Shown here piece after piece: positions 15,601 to 30,018 of a stretch of 64,000 nt of DNA. Both the position numbers and the translations under genes were made by a program. Under the pieces are notes generated by a model. It saw nothing but the letters and a program-made list of their open reading frames with translations. It ran no database searches and had not been told where the DNA came from. This DNA comes from Siphonodentalium dalli (lineage: Eukaryota; Mollusca; Scaphopoda; Gadilida; Siphonodentaliidae): contig CP136061.1 of the NCBI GenBank assembly GCA_032622095.1, forward strand, positions 496,001 through 560,000, read 5' to 3'. Positions within the stretch are counted from its first letter, which is position 1. Each line of letters starts with the position of its first letter.

Positions 15601-17622
15601 GTAAATAAGGTTCCGAGCGACATCTGGCGGATGCGGGAGGAATATATAGGAGAGAATAAAATAGACACTGGGCCCTGATTGGTCAATAGCCTTGTGTGCT
15701 TTTCACATAAAAAAATCATCACACCTCTTCCCTATGATTTCCCATAGGTAAAATAACCATTGGCACAGGAATTAACCCTTTGTAGTGGAGTTTGAATTTT
15801 TTGGTGTGGTCTAAAATATGACTGTATTTTTTTATGCGATTCTGACACTGGTTACGAAAACATAAGATTTAAAGGCGAATTCCCTGCTAGACAGACATGA
15901 TTTTTTTGTGTAAAAAGTTTCCCAAAATGTCAATTTTTCAGATTTAAAGAAAATTTTGGACCCAACATTTATATTGCCAACACTATGCGCTAAAACGTTA
16001 GCACTGAGGCCTATGGAAAACATTTACACCAGTGTAACCTAAAGGGAAAATATAGCTTTTTATCATTTTTGATTCCTGGGAGTCACTTTAAAGCATTTTA
16101 ATGCATTTTACAGAGCCTGGTCTTTCAGTCCAATGAATACCTCATGCTTGGTGTGGTTATTCTTGCTGCTGATGTCTTATTTCACTTACATCAGCCAAAA
16201 AAATAGTAAGATTTTTCATAAAAAATGCCAATTTTTCAAGGTATTTTCAATTTTTTTCAAGGTGGTAATAGTCACATGATAATGCAAATGACCCATAACA
16301 TGAGCATGTCAACGACACATATATCAATTGTTATAAGAACCTAATCTAACAAGTATTTTGGATTTTATAGCCAGTGATATACAGATATATATCATAAAAG
16401 TGTGTCATTTCCATTGGTGGGTATGGTCATTTGAAGGTTAATAGCACTAAAACTTGGACACATTTAAGAAAATGATTCAGCAATTCAAAGAGAGCATATC
16501 TTTATTCAACTAATTCAATATACACCCACATCCAGTTATCTTGGATCACCCTTGCAGACCTGAAAATGTCATATTTTATTCTTCAATGTGCTGATAAAGT
16601 CATGCGCTTGATGCTCAGCTGATCAGATCTGGACTCAATGACCTCACATCACCAGAAGTTCTCTCATGGAAAGAATATTGTACAGTCTTCCATAGCTGAT
16701 CCAAGTTTGCAACACCAGACCCCTAAAACTGAGTGAAAATTGGGCTTGAACATGACTGGTGGTTGAAAATTGTGCTTTTTTGATGAATAATTTGTTAAAG
16801 GGGGTGGGGTTAAATTGTGTGTGATAAATAAAGAACCACAGAAGTGATATTGTTTTTGAACACATTTTTTCCATTGATGGGAAATTCTGAAGAAATGTAG
16901 GGAGTTACAATTATTCCGCGAAAAAGCGGGCTATCGCTTTAGGTTACACTGATGTAAATAAGGTTCCGAGCGACATCTGGCGGATGCGGGAGGAATATAT
17001 AGGAGAGAATAAAATAGACACTGGGCCCTGATTGGTCAATAGCCTTGTGTGCTTTTCACATAAAAAAATCATCACACCTCTTCCCTATGATTTCCCATAG
17101 GTAAAATAACCATTGGCACAGGAATTAACCCTTTGTAGTGGAGTTTGAATTTTTTGGTGTGGTCTAAAATATGACTGTATTTTTTTATGCGATTCTGACA
17201 CTGGTTACGAAAACATAAGATTTAAAGGCGAATTCCCTGCTAGACAGACATGATTTTTTTGTGTAAAAAGTTTCCCAAAATGTCAATTTTTCAGATTTAA
17301 AGAAAATTTTGGACCCAACATTTATATTGCCAACACTATGCGCTAAAACGTTAGCACTGAGGCCTATGGAAAACATTTACACCAGTGTAACCTAAAGGGA
17401 AAATATAGCTTTTTATCATTTTTGATTCCTGGGAGTCACTTTAAAGCATTTTAATGCATTTTACAGAGCCTGGTCTTTCAGTCCAATGAATACCTCATGC
17501 TTGGTGTGGTTATTCTTGCTGCTGATGTCTTATTTCACTTACATCAGCCAAAAAAATAGTAAGATTTTTCATAAAAAATGCCAATTTTTCAAGGTATTTT
17601 CAATTTTTTTCAAGGTGGTAAT
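12664..17622. repeat. 4959-bp higher-order repeat period within the satellite
   Basis: The interval between the two copies of the diagnostic C variant is 3 x 1353 + 900 = 4959 bp. The true ends of the duplicated block cannot be placed because neighbouring units are identical; the variant-to-variant interval is given as one period. Confidence 0.8.
13334..14233. repeat. 900-bp monomer without preceding TIR element (empty site 1)
   Basis: The monomer at 12434-13333 is followed directly by another, with CGCTT-TA-AAGGG at the join. Everywhere else but 18293 the element sits between CGCTT-TA and TA-AAGGG. The join is what an unoccupied target with one TA would look like. It may be an ancestral monomer junction or a footprint-free excision. 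Confidence 0.93.
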
Positions 17623-18292
17623 CGTCACATGATAATGCAAATGACCCATAACATGAGCATGTCAACGACACATATATCAATTGTTATAAGAACCTAATCT
17701 AACAAGTATTTTGGATTTTATAGCCAGTGATATACAGATATATATCATAAAAGTGTGTCATTTCCATTGGTGGGTATGGTCATTTGAAGGTTAATAGCAC
17801 TAAAACTTGGACACATTTAAGAAAATGATTCAGCAATTCAAAGAGAGCATATCTTTATTCAACTAATTCAATATACACCCACATCCAGTTATCTTGGATC
17901 ACCCTTGCAGACCTGAAAATGTCATATTTTATTCTTCAATGTGCTGATAAAGTCATGCGCTTGATGCTCAGCTGATCAGATCTGGACTCAATGACCTCAC
18001 ATCACCAGAAGTTCTCTCATGGAAAGAATATTGTACAGTCTTCCATAGCTGATCCAAGTTTGCAACACCAGACCCCTAAAACTGAGTGAAAATTGGGCTT
18101 GAACATGACTGGTGGTTGAAAATTGTGCTTTTTTGATGAATAATTTGTTAAAGGGGGTGGGGTTAAATTGTGTGTGATAAATAAAGAACCACAGAAGTGA
18201 TATTGTTTTTGAACACATTTTTTCCATTGATGGGAAATTCTGAAGAAATGTAGGGAGTTACAATTATTCCGCGAAAAAGCGGGCTATCGCTT

Positions 18293-19192
18293 TAAAGGGA
18301 AAATATAGCTTTTTATCATTTTTGATTCCTGGGAGTCACTTTAAAGCATTTTAATGCATTTTACAGAGCCTGGTCTTTCAGTCCAATGAATACCTCATGC
18401 TTGGTGTGGTTATTCTTGCTGCTGATGTCTTATTTCACTTACATCAGCCAAAAAAATAGTAAGATTTTTCATAAAAAATGCCAATTTTTCAAGGTATTTT
18501 CAATTTTTTTCAAGGTGGTAATAGTCACATGATAATGCAAATGACCCATAACATGAGCATGTCAACGACACATATATCAATTGTTATAAGAACCTAATCT
18601 AACAAGTATTTTGGATTTTATAGCCAGTGATATACAGATATATATCATAAAAGTGTGTCATTTCCATTGGTGGGTATGGTCATTTGAAGGTTAATAGCAC
18701 TAAAACTTGGACACATTTAAGAAAATGATTCAGCAATTCAAAGAGAGCATATCTTTATTCAACTAATTCAATATACACCCACATCCAGTTATCTTGGATC
18801 ACCCTTGCAGACCTGAAAATGTCATATTTTATTCTTCAATGTGCTGATAAAGTCATGCGCTTGATGCTCAGCTGATCAGATCTGGACTCAATGACCTCAC
18901 ATCACCAGAAGTTCTCTCATGGAAAGAATATTGTACAGTCTTCCATAGCTGATCCAAGTTTGCAACACCAGACCCCTAAAACTGAGTGAAAATTGGGCTT
19001 GAACATGACTGGTGGTTGAAAATTGTGCTTTTTTGATGAATAATTTGTTAAAGGGGGTGGGGTTAAATTGTGTGTGATAAATAAAGAACCACAGAAGTGA
19101 TATTGTTTTTGAACACATTTTTTCCATTGATGGGAAATTCTGAAGAAATGTAGGGAGTTACAATTATTCCGCGAAAAAGCGGGCTATCGCTT
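18293..19192. repeat. 900-bp monomer without preceding TIR element (empty site 2)
   Basis: The junction is the same as at 13334, exactly 4959 bp downstream. The monomer just before each join carries the same private base, C at 12664 and 17623 where all other copies have A. The second empty site is therefore a copy of the first, produced by duplication of a block of three 1353-bp units plus one 900-bp unit. Confidence 0.93.
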
Positions 19193-22100
19193 TAGGTTAC
19201 ACTGATGTAAATAAGGTTCCGAGCGACATCTGGCGGATGCGGGAGGAATATATAGGAGAGAATAAAATAGACACTGGGCCCTGATTGGTCAATAGCCTTG
19301 TGTGCTTTTCACATAAAAAAATCATCACACCTCTTCCCTATGATTTCCCATAGGTAAAATAACCATTGGCACAGGAATTAACCCTTTGTAGTGGAGTTTG
19401 AATTTTTTGGTGTGGTCTAAAATATGACTGTATTTTTTTATGCGATTCTGACACTGGTTACGAAAACATAAGATTTAAAGGCGAATTCCCTGCTAGACAG
19501 ACATGATTTTTTTGTGTAAAAAGTTTCCCAAAATGTCAATTTTTCAGATTTAAAGAAAATTTTGGACCCAACATTTATATTGCCAACACTATGCGCTAAA
19601 ACGTTAGCACTGAGGCCTATGGAAAACATTTACACCAGTGTAACCTAAAGGGAAAATATAGCTTTTTATCATTTTTGATTCCTGGGAGTCACTTTAAAGC
19701 ATTTTAATGCATTTTACAGAGCCTGGTCTTTCAGTCCAATGAATACCTCATGCTTGGTGTGGTTATTCTTGCTGCTGATGTCTTATTTCACTTACATCAG
19801 CCAAAAAAATAGTAAGATTTTTCATAAAAAATGCCAATTTTTCAAGGTATTTTCAATTTTTTTCAAGGTGGTAATAGTCACATGATAATGCAAATGACCC
19901 ATAACATGAGCATGTCAACGACACATATATCAATTGTTATAAGAACCTAATCTAACAAGTATTTTGGATTTTATAGCCAGTGATATACAGATATATATCA
20001 TAAAAGTGTGTCATTTCCATTGGTGGGTATGGTCATTTGAAGGTTAATAGCACTAAAACTTGGACACATTTAAGAAAATGATTCAGCAATTCAAAGAGAG
20101 CATATCTTTATTCAACTAATTCAATATACACCCACATCCAGTTATCTTGGATCACCCTTGCAGACCTGAAAATGTCATATTTTATTCTTCAATGTGCTGA
20201 TAAAGTCATGCGCTTGATGCTCAGCTGATCAGATCTGGACTCAATGACCTCACATCACCAGAAGTTCTCTCATGGAAAGAATATTGTACAGTCTTCCATA
20301 GCTGATCCAAGTTTGCAACACCAGACCCCTAAAACTGAGTGAAAATTGGGCTTGAACATGACTGGTGGTTGAAAATTGTGCTTTTTTGATGAATAATTTG
20401 TTAAAGGGGGTGGGGTTAAATTGTGTGTGATAAATAAAGAACCACAGAAGTGATATTGTTTTTGAACACATTTTTTCCATTGATGGGAAATTCTGAAGAA
20501 ATGTAGGGAGTTACAATTATTCCGCGAAAAAGCGGGCTATCGCTTTAGGTTACACTGATGTAAATAAGGTTCCGAGCGACATCTGGCGGATGCGGGAGGA
20601 ATATATAGGAGAGAATAAAATAGACACTGGGCCCTGATTGGTCAATAGCCTTGTGTGCTTTTCACATAAAAAAATCATCACACCTCTTCCCTATGATTTC
20701 CCATGGGTAAAATAACCATTGGCACAGGAATTAACCCTTTGTAGTGGAGTTTGAATTTTTTGGTGTGGTCTAAAATATGACTGTATTTTTTTATGCGATT
20801 CTGACACTGGTTACGAAAACATAAGATTTAAAGGCGAATTCCCTGCTAGACAGACATGATTTTTTTGTGTAAAAAGTTTCCCAAAATGTCAATTTTTCAG
20901 ATTTAAAGAAAATTTTGGACCCAACATTTATATTGCCAACACTATGCGCTAAAACGTTAGCACTGAGGCCTATGGAAAACATTTACACCAGTGTAACCTA
21001 AAGGGAAAATATAGCTTTTTATCATTTTTGATTCCTGGGAGTCACTTTAAAGCATTTTAATGCATTTTACAGAGCCTGGTCTTTCAGTCCAATGAATACC
21101 TCATGCTTGGTGTGGTTATTCTTGCTGCTGATGTCTTATTTCACTTACATCAGCCAAAAAAATAGTAAGATTTTTCATAAAAAATGCCAATTTTTCAAGG
21201 TATTTTCAATTTTGTTCAAGGTGGTAATAGTCACATGATAATGCAAATGACCCATAACATGAGCATGTCAACGACACATATATCAATTGTTATAAGAACC
21301 TAATCTAACAAGTATTTTGGATTTTATAGCCAGTGATATACAGATATATATCATAAAAGTGTGTCATTTCCATTGGTGGGTATGGTCATTTGAAGGTTAA
21401 TAGCACTAAAACTTGGACACATTTAAGAAAATGATTCAGCAATTCAAAGAGAGCATATCTTTATTCAACTAATTCAATATACACCCACATCCAGTTATCT
21501 TGGATCACCCTTGCAGACCTGAAAATGTCATATTTTATTCTTCAATGTGCTGATAAAGTCATGCGCTTGATGCTCAGCTGATCAGATCTGGACTCAATGA
21601 CCTCACATCACCAGAAGTTCTCTCATGGAAAGAATATTGTACAGTCTTCCATAGCTGATCCAAGTTTGCAACACCAGACCCCTAAAACTGAGTGAAAATT
21701 GGGCTTGAACATGACTGGTGGTTGAAAATTGTGCTTTTTTGATGAATAATTTGTTAAAGGGGGTGGGGTTAAATTGTGTGTGATAAATAAAGAACCACAG
21801 AAGTGATATTGTTTTTGAACACATTTTTTCCATTGATGGGAAATTCTGAAGAAATGTAGGGAGTTACAATTATTCCGCGAAAAAGCGGGCTATCGCTTTA
21901 GGTTACACTGATGTAAATAAGGTTCCGAGCGACATCTGGCGGATGCGGGAGGAATATATAGGAGAGAATAAAATAGACACTGGGCCCTGATTGGTCAATA
22001 GCCTTGTGTGCTTTTCACATAAAAAAATCATCACACCTCTTCCCTATGATTTCCCATAGGTAAAATAACCATTGGCACAGGAATTAACCCTTTGTAGTGG

Positions 22101-25100
22101 AGTTTGAATTTTTTGGTGTGGTCTAAAATATGACTGTATTTTTTTATGCGATTCTGACACTGGTTACGAAAACATAAGATTTAAAGGCGAATTCCCTGCT
22201 AGACAGACATGATTTTTTTGTGTAAAAAGTTTCCCAAAATGTCAATTTTTCAGATTTAAAGAAAATTTTGGACCCAACATTTATATTGCCAACACTATGC
22301 GCTAAAACGTTAGCACTGAGGCCTATGGAAAACATTTACACCAGTGTAACCTAAAGGGAAAATATAGCTTTTTATCATTTTTGATTCCTGGGAGTCACTT
22401 TAAAGCATTTTAATGCATTTTACAGAGCCTGGTCTTTCAGTCCAATGAATACCTCATGCTTGGTGTGGTTATTCTTGCTGCTGATGTCTTATTTCACTTA
22501 CATCAGCCAAAAAAATAGTAAGATTTTTCATAAAAAATGCCAATTTTTCAAGGTATTTTCAATTTTTTTCAAGGTGGTAATAGTCACATGATAATGCAAA
22601 TGACCCATAACATGAGCATGTCAACGACACATATATCAATTGTTATAAGAACCTAATCTAACAAGTATTTTGGATTTTATAGCCAGTGATATACAGATAT
22701 ATATCATAAAAGTGTGTCATTTCCATTGGTGGGTATGGTCATTTGAAGGTTAATAGCACTAAAACTTGGACACATTTAAGAAAATGATTCAGCAATTCAA
22801 AGAGAGCATATCTTTATTCAACTAATTCAATATACACCCACATCCAGTTATCTTGGATCACCCTTGCAGACCTGAAAATGTCATATTTTATTCTTCAATG
22901 TGCTGATAAAGTCATGCGCTTGATGCTCAGCTGATCAGATCTGGACTCAATGACCTCACATCACCAGAAGTTCTCTCATGGAAAGAATATTGTACAGTCT
23001 TCCATAGCTGATCCAAGTTTGCAACACCAGACCCCTAAAACTGAGTGAAAATTGGGCTTGAACATGACTGGTGGTTGAAAATTGTGCTTTTTTGATGAAT
23101 AATTTGTTAAAGGGGGTGGGGTTAAATTGTGTGTGATAAATAAAGAACCACAGAAGTGATATTGTTTTTGAACACATTTTTTCCATTGATGGGAAATTCT
23201 GAAGAAATGTAGGGAGTTACAATTATTCCGCGAAAAAGCGGGCTATCGCTTTAGGTTACACTGATGTAAATAAGGTTCCGAGCGACATCTGGCGGATGCG
23301 GGAGGAATATATAGGAGAGAATAAAATAGACACTGGGCCCTGATTGGTCAATAGCCTTGTGTGCTTTTCACATAAAAAAATCATCACACCTCTTCCCTAT
23401 GATTTCCCATAGGTAAAATAACCATTGGCACAGGAATTAACCCTTTGTAGTGGAGTTTGAATTTTTTGGTGTGGTCTAAAATATGACTGTATTTTTTTAT
23501 GCGATTCTGACACTGGTTACGAAAACATAAGATTTAAAGGCGAATTCCCTGCTAGACAGACATGATTTTTTTGTGTAAAAAGTTTCCCAAAATGTCAATT
23601 TTTCAGATTTAAAGAAAATTTTGGACCCAACATTTATATTGCCAACACTATGCGCTAAAACGTTAGCACTGAGGCCTATGGAAAACATTTACACCAGTGT
23701 AACCTAAAGGGAAAATATAGCTTTTTATCATTTTTGATTCCTGGGAGTCACTTTAAAGCATTTTAATGCATTTTACAGAGCCTGGTCTTTCAGTCCAATG
23801 AATACCTCATGCTTGGTGTGGTTATTCTTGCTGCTGATGTCTTATTTCACTTACATCAGCCAAAAAAATAGTAAGATTTTTCATAAAAAATGCCAATTTT
23901 TCAAGGTATTTTCAATTTTTTTCAAGGTGGTAATAGTCACATGATAATGCAAATGACCCATAACATGAGCATGTCAACGACACATATATCAATTGTTATA
24001 AGAACCTAATCTAACAAGTATTTTGGATTTTATAGCCAGTGATATACAGATATATATCATAAAAGTGTGTCATTTCCATTGGTGGGTATGGTCATTTGAA
24101 GGTTAATAGCACTAAAACTTGGACACATTTAAGAAAATGATTCAGCAATTCAAAGAGAGCATATCTTTATTCAACTAATTCAATATACACCCACATCCAG
24201 TTATCTTGGATCACCCTTGCAGACCTGAAAATGTCATATTTTATTCTTCAATGTGCTGATAAAGTCATGCGCTTGATGCTCAGCTGATCAGATCTGGACT
24301 CAATGACCTCACATCACCAGAAGTTCTCTCATGGAAAGAATATTGTACAGTCTTCCATAGCTGATCCAAGTTTGCAACACCAGACCCCTAAAACTGAGTG
24401 AAAATTGGGCTTGAACATGACTGGTGGTTGAAAATTGTGCTTTTTTGATGAATAATTTGTTAAAGGGGGTGGGGTTAAATTGTGTGTGATAAATAAAGAA
24501 CCACAGAAGTGATATTGTTTTTGAACACATTTTTTCCATTGATGGGAAATTCTGAAGAAATGTAGGGAGTTACAATTATTCCGCGAAAAAGCGGGCTATC
24601 GCTTTAGGTTACACTGATGTAAATAAGGTTCCGAGCGACATCTGGCGGATGCGGGAGGAATATATAGGAGAGAATAAAATAGACACTGGGCACTGATTGG
24701 TCAATAGCCTTGTGTGCTTTTCACATAAAAAAATCATCACACCTCTTCCCTATGATTTCCCATAGGTAAAATAACCATTGGCACAGGAATTAACCCTTTG
24801 TAGTGGAGTTTGAATTTTTTGGTGTGGTCTAAAATATGACTGTATTTTTTTATGCGATTCTGACACTGGTTACGAAAACATAAGATTTAAAGGCGAATTC
24901 CCTGCTAGACAGACATGATTTTTTTGTGTAAAAAGTTTCCCAAAATGTCAATTTTTCAGATTTAAAGAAAATTTTGGACCCAACATTTATATTGCCAACA
25001 CTATGCGCTAAAACGTTAGCACTGAGGCCTATGGAAAACATTTACACCAGTGTAACCTAAAGGGAAAATATAGCTTTTTATCATTTTTGATTCCTGGGAG

Positions 25101-28100
25101 TCACTTTAAAGCATTTTAATGCATTTTACAGAGCCTGGTCTTTCAGTCCAATGAATACCTCATGCTTGGTGTGGTTATTCTTGCTGCTGATGTCTTATTT
25201 CACTTACATCAGCCAAAAAAATAGTAAGATTTTTCATAAAAAATGCCAATTTTTCAAGGTATTTTCAATTTTTTTCAAGGTGGTAATAGTCACATGATAA
25301 TGCAAATGACCCATAACATGAGCATGTCAACGACACATATATCAATTGTTATAAGAACCTAATCTAACAAGTATTTTGGATTTTATAGCCAGTGATATAC
25401 AGATATATATCATAAAAGTGTGTCATTTCCATTGGTGGGTATGGTCATTTGAAGGTTAATAGCACTAAAACTTGGACACATTTAAGAAAATGATTCAGCA
25501 ATTCAAAGAGAGCATATCTTTATTCAACTAATTCAATATACACCCACATCCAGTTATCTTGGATCACCCTTGCAGACCTGAAAATGTCATATTTTATTCT
25601 TCAATGTGCTGATAAAGTCATGCGCTTGATGCTCAGCTGATCAGATCTGGACTCAATGACCTCACATCACCAGAAGTTCTCTCATGGAAAGAATATTGTA
25701 CAGTCTTCCATAGCTGATCCAAGTTTGCAACACCAGACCCCTAAAACTGAGTGAAAATTGGGCTTGAACATGACTGGTGGTTGAAAATTGTGCTTTTTTG
25801 ATGAATAATTTGTTAAAGGGGGTGGGGTTAAATTGTGTGTGATAAATAAAGAACCACAGAAGTGATATTGTTTTTGAACACATTTTTTCCATTGATGGGA
25901 AATTCTGAAGAAATGTAGGGAGTTACAATTATTCCGCGAAAAAGCGGGCTATCGCTTTAGGTTACACTGGTGTAAATAAGGTTCCGAGCGACATCTGGCG
26001 GATGCGGGAGGAATATATAGGAGAGAATAAAATAGACACTGGGCCCTGATTGGTCAATAGCCTTGTGTGCTTTTCACATAAAAAAATCATCACACCTCTT
26101 CCCTATGATTTCCCATAGGTAAAATAACCATTGGCACAGGAATTAACCCTTTGTAGTGGAGTTTGAATTTTTTGGTGTGGTCTAAAATATGACTGTATTT
26201 TTTTATGCGATTCTGACACTGGTTACGAAAACATAAGATTTAAAGGCGAATTCCCTGCTAGACAGACATGATTTTTTTGTGTAAAAAGTTTCCCAAAATG
26301 TCAATTTTTCAGATTTAAAGAAAATTTTGGACCCAACATTTATATTGCCAACACTATGCGCTAAAACGTTAGCACTGAGGCCTATGGAAAACATTTACAC
26401 CAGTGTAACCTAAAGGGAAAATATAGCTTTTTATCATTTTTGATTCCTGGGAGTCACTTTAAAGCATTTTAATGCATTTTACAGAGCCTGGTCTTTCAGT
26501 CCAATGAATACCTCATGCTTGGTGTGGTTATTCTTGCTGCTGATGTCTTATTTCACTTACATCAGCCAAAAAAATAGTAAGATTTTTCATAAAAAATGCC
26601 AATTTTTCAAGGTATTTTCAATTTTGTTCAAGGTGGTAATAGTCACATGATAATGCAAATGACCCATAACATGAGCATGTCAACGACACATATATCAATT
26701 GTTATAAGAACCTAATCTAACAAGTATTTTGGATTTTATAGCCAGTGATATACAGATATATATCATAAAAGTGTGTCATTTCCATTGGTGGGTATGGTCA
26801 TTTGAAGGTTAATAGCACTAAAACTTGGACACATTTAAGAAAATGATTCAGCAATTCAAAGAGAGCATATCTTTATTCAACTAATTCAATATACACCCAC
26901 ATCCAGTTATCTTGGATCACCCTTGCAGACCTGAAAATGTCATATTTTATTCTTCAATGTGCTGATAAAGTCATGCGCTTGATGCTCAGCTGATCAGATC
27001 TGGACTCAATGACCTCACATCACCAGAAGTTCTCTCATGGAAAGAATATTGTACAGTCTTCCATAGCTGATCCAAGTTTGCAACACCAGACCCCTAAAAC
27101 TGAGTGAAAATTGGGCTTGAACATGACTGGTGGTTGAAAATTGTGCTTTTTTGATGAATAATTTGTTAAAGGGGGTGGGGTTAAATTGTGTGTGATAAAT
27201 AAAGAACCACAGAAGTGATATTGTTTTTGAACACATTTTTTCCATTGATGGGAAATTCTGAAGAAATGTAGGGAGTTACAATTATTCCGCGAAAAAGCGG
27301 GCTATCGCTTTAGGTTACACTGATGTAAATAAGGTTCCGAGCGACATCTGGCGGATGCGGGAGGAATATATAGGAGAGAATAAAATAGACACTGGGCCCT
27401 GATTGGTCAATAGCCTTGTGTGCTTTTCACATAAAAAAATCATCACACCTCTTCCCTATGATTTCCCATAGGTAAAATAACCATTGGCACAGGAATTAAC
27501 CCTTTGTAGTGGAGTTTGAATTTTTTGGTGTGGTCTAAAATATGACTGTATTTTTTTATGCGATTCTGACACTGGTTACGAAAACATAAGATTTAAAGGC
27601 GAATTCCCTGCTAGACAGACATGATTTTTTTGTGTAAAAAGTTTCCCAAAATGTCAATTTTTCAGATTTAAAGAAAATTTTGGACCCAACATTTATATTG
27701 CCAACACTATGCGCTAAAACGTTAGCACTGAGGCCTATGGAAAACATTTACACCAGTGTAACCTAAAGGGAAAATATAGCTTTTTATCATTTTTGATTCC
27801 TGGGAGTCACTTTAAAGCATTTTAATGCATTTTACAGAGCCTGGTCTTTCAGTCCAATGAATACCTCATGCTTGGTGTGGCTATTCTTGCTGCTGATGTC
27901 TTATTTCACTTACATCAGCCAAAAAAATAGTAAGATTTTTCATAAAAAATGCCAATTTTTCAAGGTATTTTCAATTTTTTTCAAGGTGGTAATAGTCACA
28001 TGATAATGCAAATGACCCATAACATGAGCATGTCAACGACACATATATCAATTGTTATAAGAACCTAATCTAACAAGTATTTTGGATTTTATAGCCAGTG

Positions 28101-30018
28101 ATATACAGATATATATCATAAAAGTGTGTCATTTCCATTGGTGGGTATGGTCATTTGAAGGTTAATAGCACTAAAACTTGGACACATTTAAGAAAATGAT
28201 TCAGCAATTCAAAGAGAGCATATCTTTATTCAACTAATTCAATATACACCCACATCCAGTTATCTTGGATCACCCTTGCAGACCTGAAAATGTCATATTT
28301 TATTCTTCAATGTGCTGATAAAGTCATGCGCTTGATGCTCAGCTGATCAGATCTGGACTCAATGACCTCACATCACCAGAAGTTCTCTCATGGAAAGAAT
28401 ATTGTACAGTCTTCCATAGCTGATCCAAGTTTGCAACACCAGACCCCTAAAACTGAGTGAAAATTGGGCTTGAACATGACTGGTGGTTGAAAATTGTGCT
28501 TTTTTGATGAATAATTTGTTAAAGGGGGTGGGGTTAAATTGTGTGTGATAAATAAAGAACCACAGAAGTGATATTGTTTTTGAACACATTTTTTCCATTG
28601 ATGGGAAATTCTGAAGAAATGTAGGGAGTTACAATTATTCCGCGAAAAAGCGGGCTATCGCTTTAGGTTACACTGGTGTAAATTAGGTTCCGAGCGACAT
28701 CTGGCGGATGCGGGAGGAATATATAGGAGAGAATAAAATAGACACTGGGCCCTGATTGGTCAATAGCCTTGTGTGCTTTTCACATAAAAAAATCATCACA
28801 CCTCTTCCCTATGATTTCCCATAGGTAAAATAACCATTGGCACAGGAATTAACCCTTTGTAGTGGAGTTTGAATTTTTTGGTGTGGTCTAAAATATGACT
28901 GTATTTTTTTATGCGATTCTGACACTGGTTACGAAAACATAAGATTTAAAGGCGAATTCCCTGCTAGACAGACATGATTTTTTTGTGTAAAAAGTTTCCC
29001 AAAATGTCAATTTTTCAGATTTAAAGAAAATTTTGGACCCAACATTTATATTGCCAACACTATGCGCTAAAACGTTAGCACTGAGGCCTATGGAAAACAT
29101 TTACACCAGTGTAACCTAAAGGGAAAATATAGCTTTTTATCATTTTTGATTCCTGGGAGTCACTTTAAAGCATTTTAATGCATTTTACAGAGCCTGGTCT
29201 TTCAGTCCAATGAATACCTCATGCTTGGTGTGGCTATTCTTGCTGCTGATGTCTTATTTCACTTACATCAGCCAAAAAAATAGTAAGATTTTTCATAAAA
29301 AATGCCAATTTTTCAAGGTATTTTCAATTTTTTTCAAGGTGGTAATAGTCACATGATAATGCAAATGACCCATAACATGAGCATGTCAACGACACATATA
29401 TCAATTGTTATAAGAACCTAATCTAACAAGTATTTTGGATTTTATAGCCAGTGATATACAGATATATATCATAAAAGTGTGTCATTTCCATTGGTGGGTA
29501 TGGTCATTTGAAGGTTAATAGCACTAAAACTTGGACACATTTAAGAAAATGATTCAGCAATTCAAAGAGAGCATATCTTTATTCAACTAATTCAATATAC
29601 ACCCACATCCAGTTATCTTGGATCACCCTTGCAGACCTGAAAATGTCATATTTTATTCTTCAATGTGCTGATAAAGTCATGCGCTTGATGCTCAGCTGAT
29701 CAGATCTGGACTCAATGACCTCACATCACCAGAAGTTCTCTCATGGAAAGAATATTGTACAGTCTTCCATAGCTGATCCAAGTTTGCAACACCAGACCCC
29801 TAAAACTGAGTGAAAATTGGGCTTGAACATGACTGGTGGTTGAAAATTGTGCTTTTTTGATGAATAATTTGTTAAAGGGGGTGGGGTTAAATTGTGTGTG
29901 ATAAATAAAGAACCACAGAAGTGATATTGTTTTTGAACACATTTTTTCCATTGATGGGAAATTCTGAAGAAATGTAGGGAGTTACAATTATTCCGCGAAA
30001 AAGCGGGCTATCGCTTTA

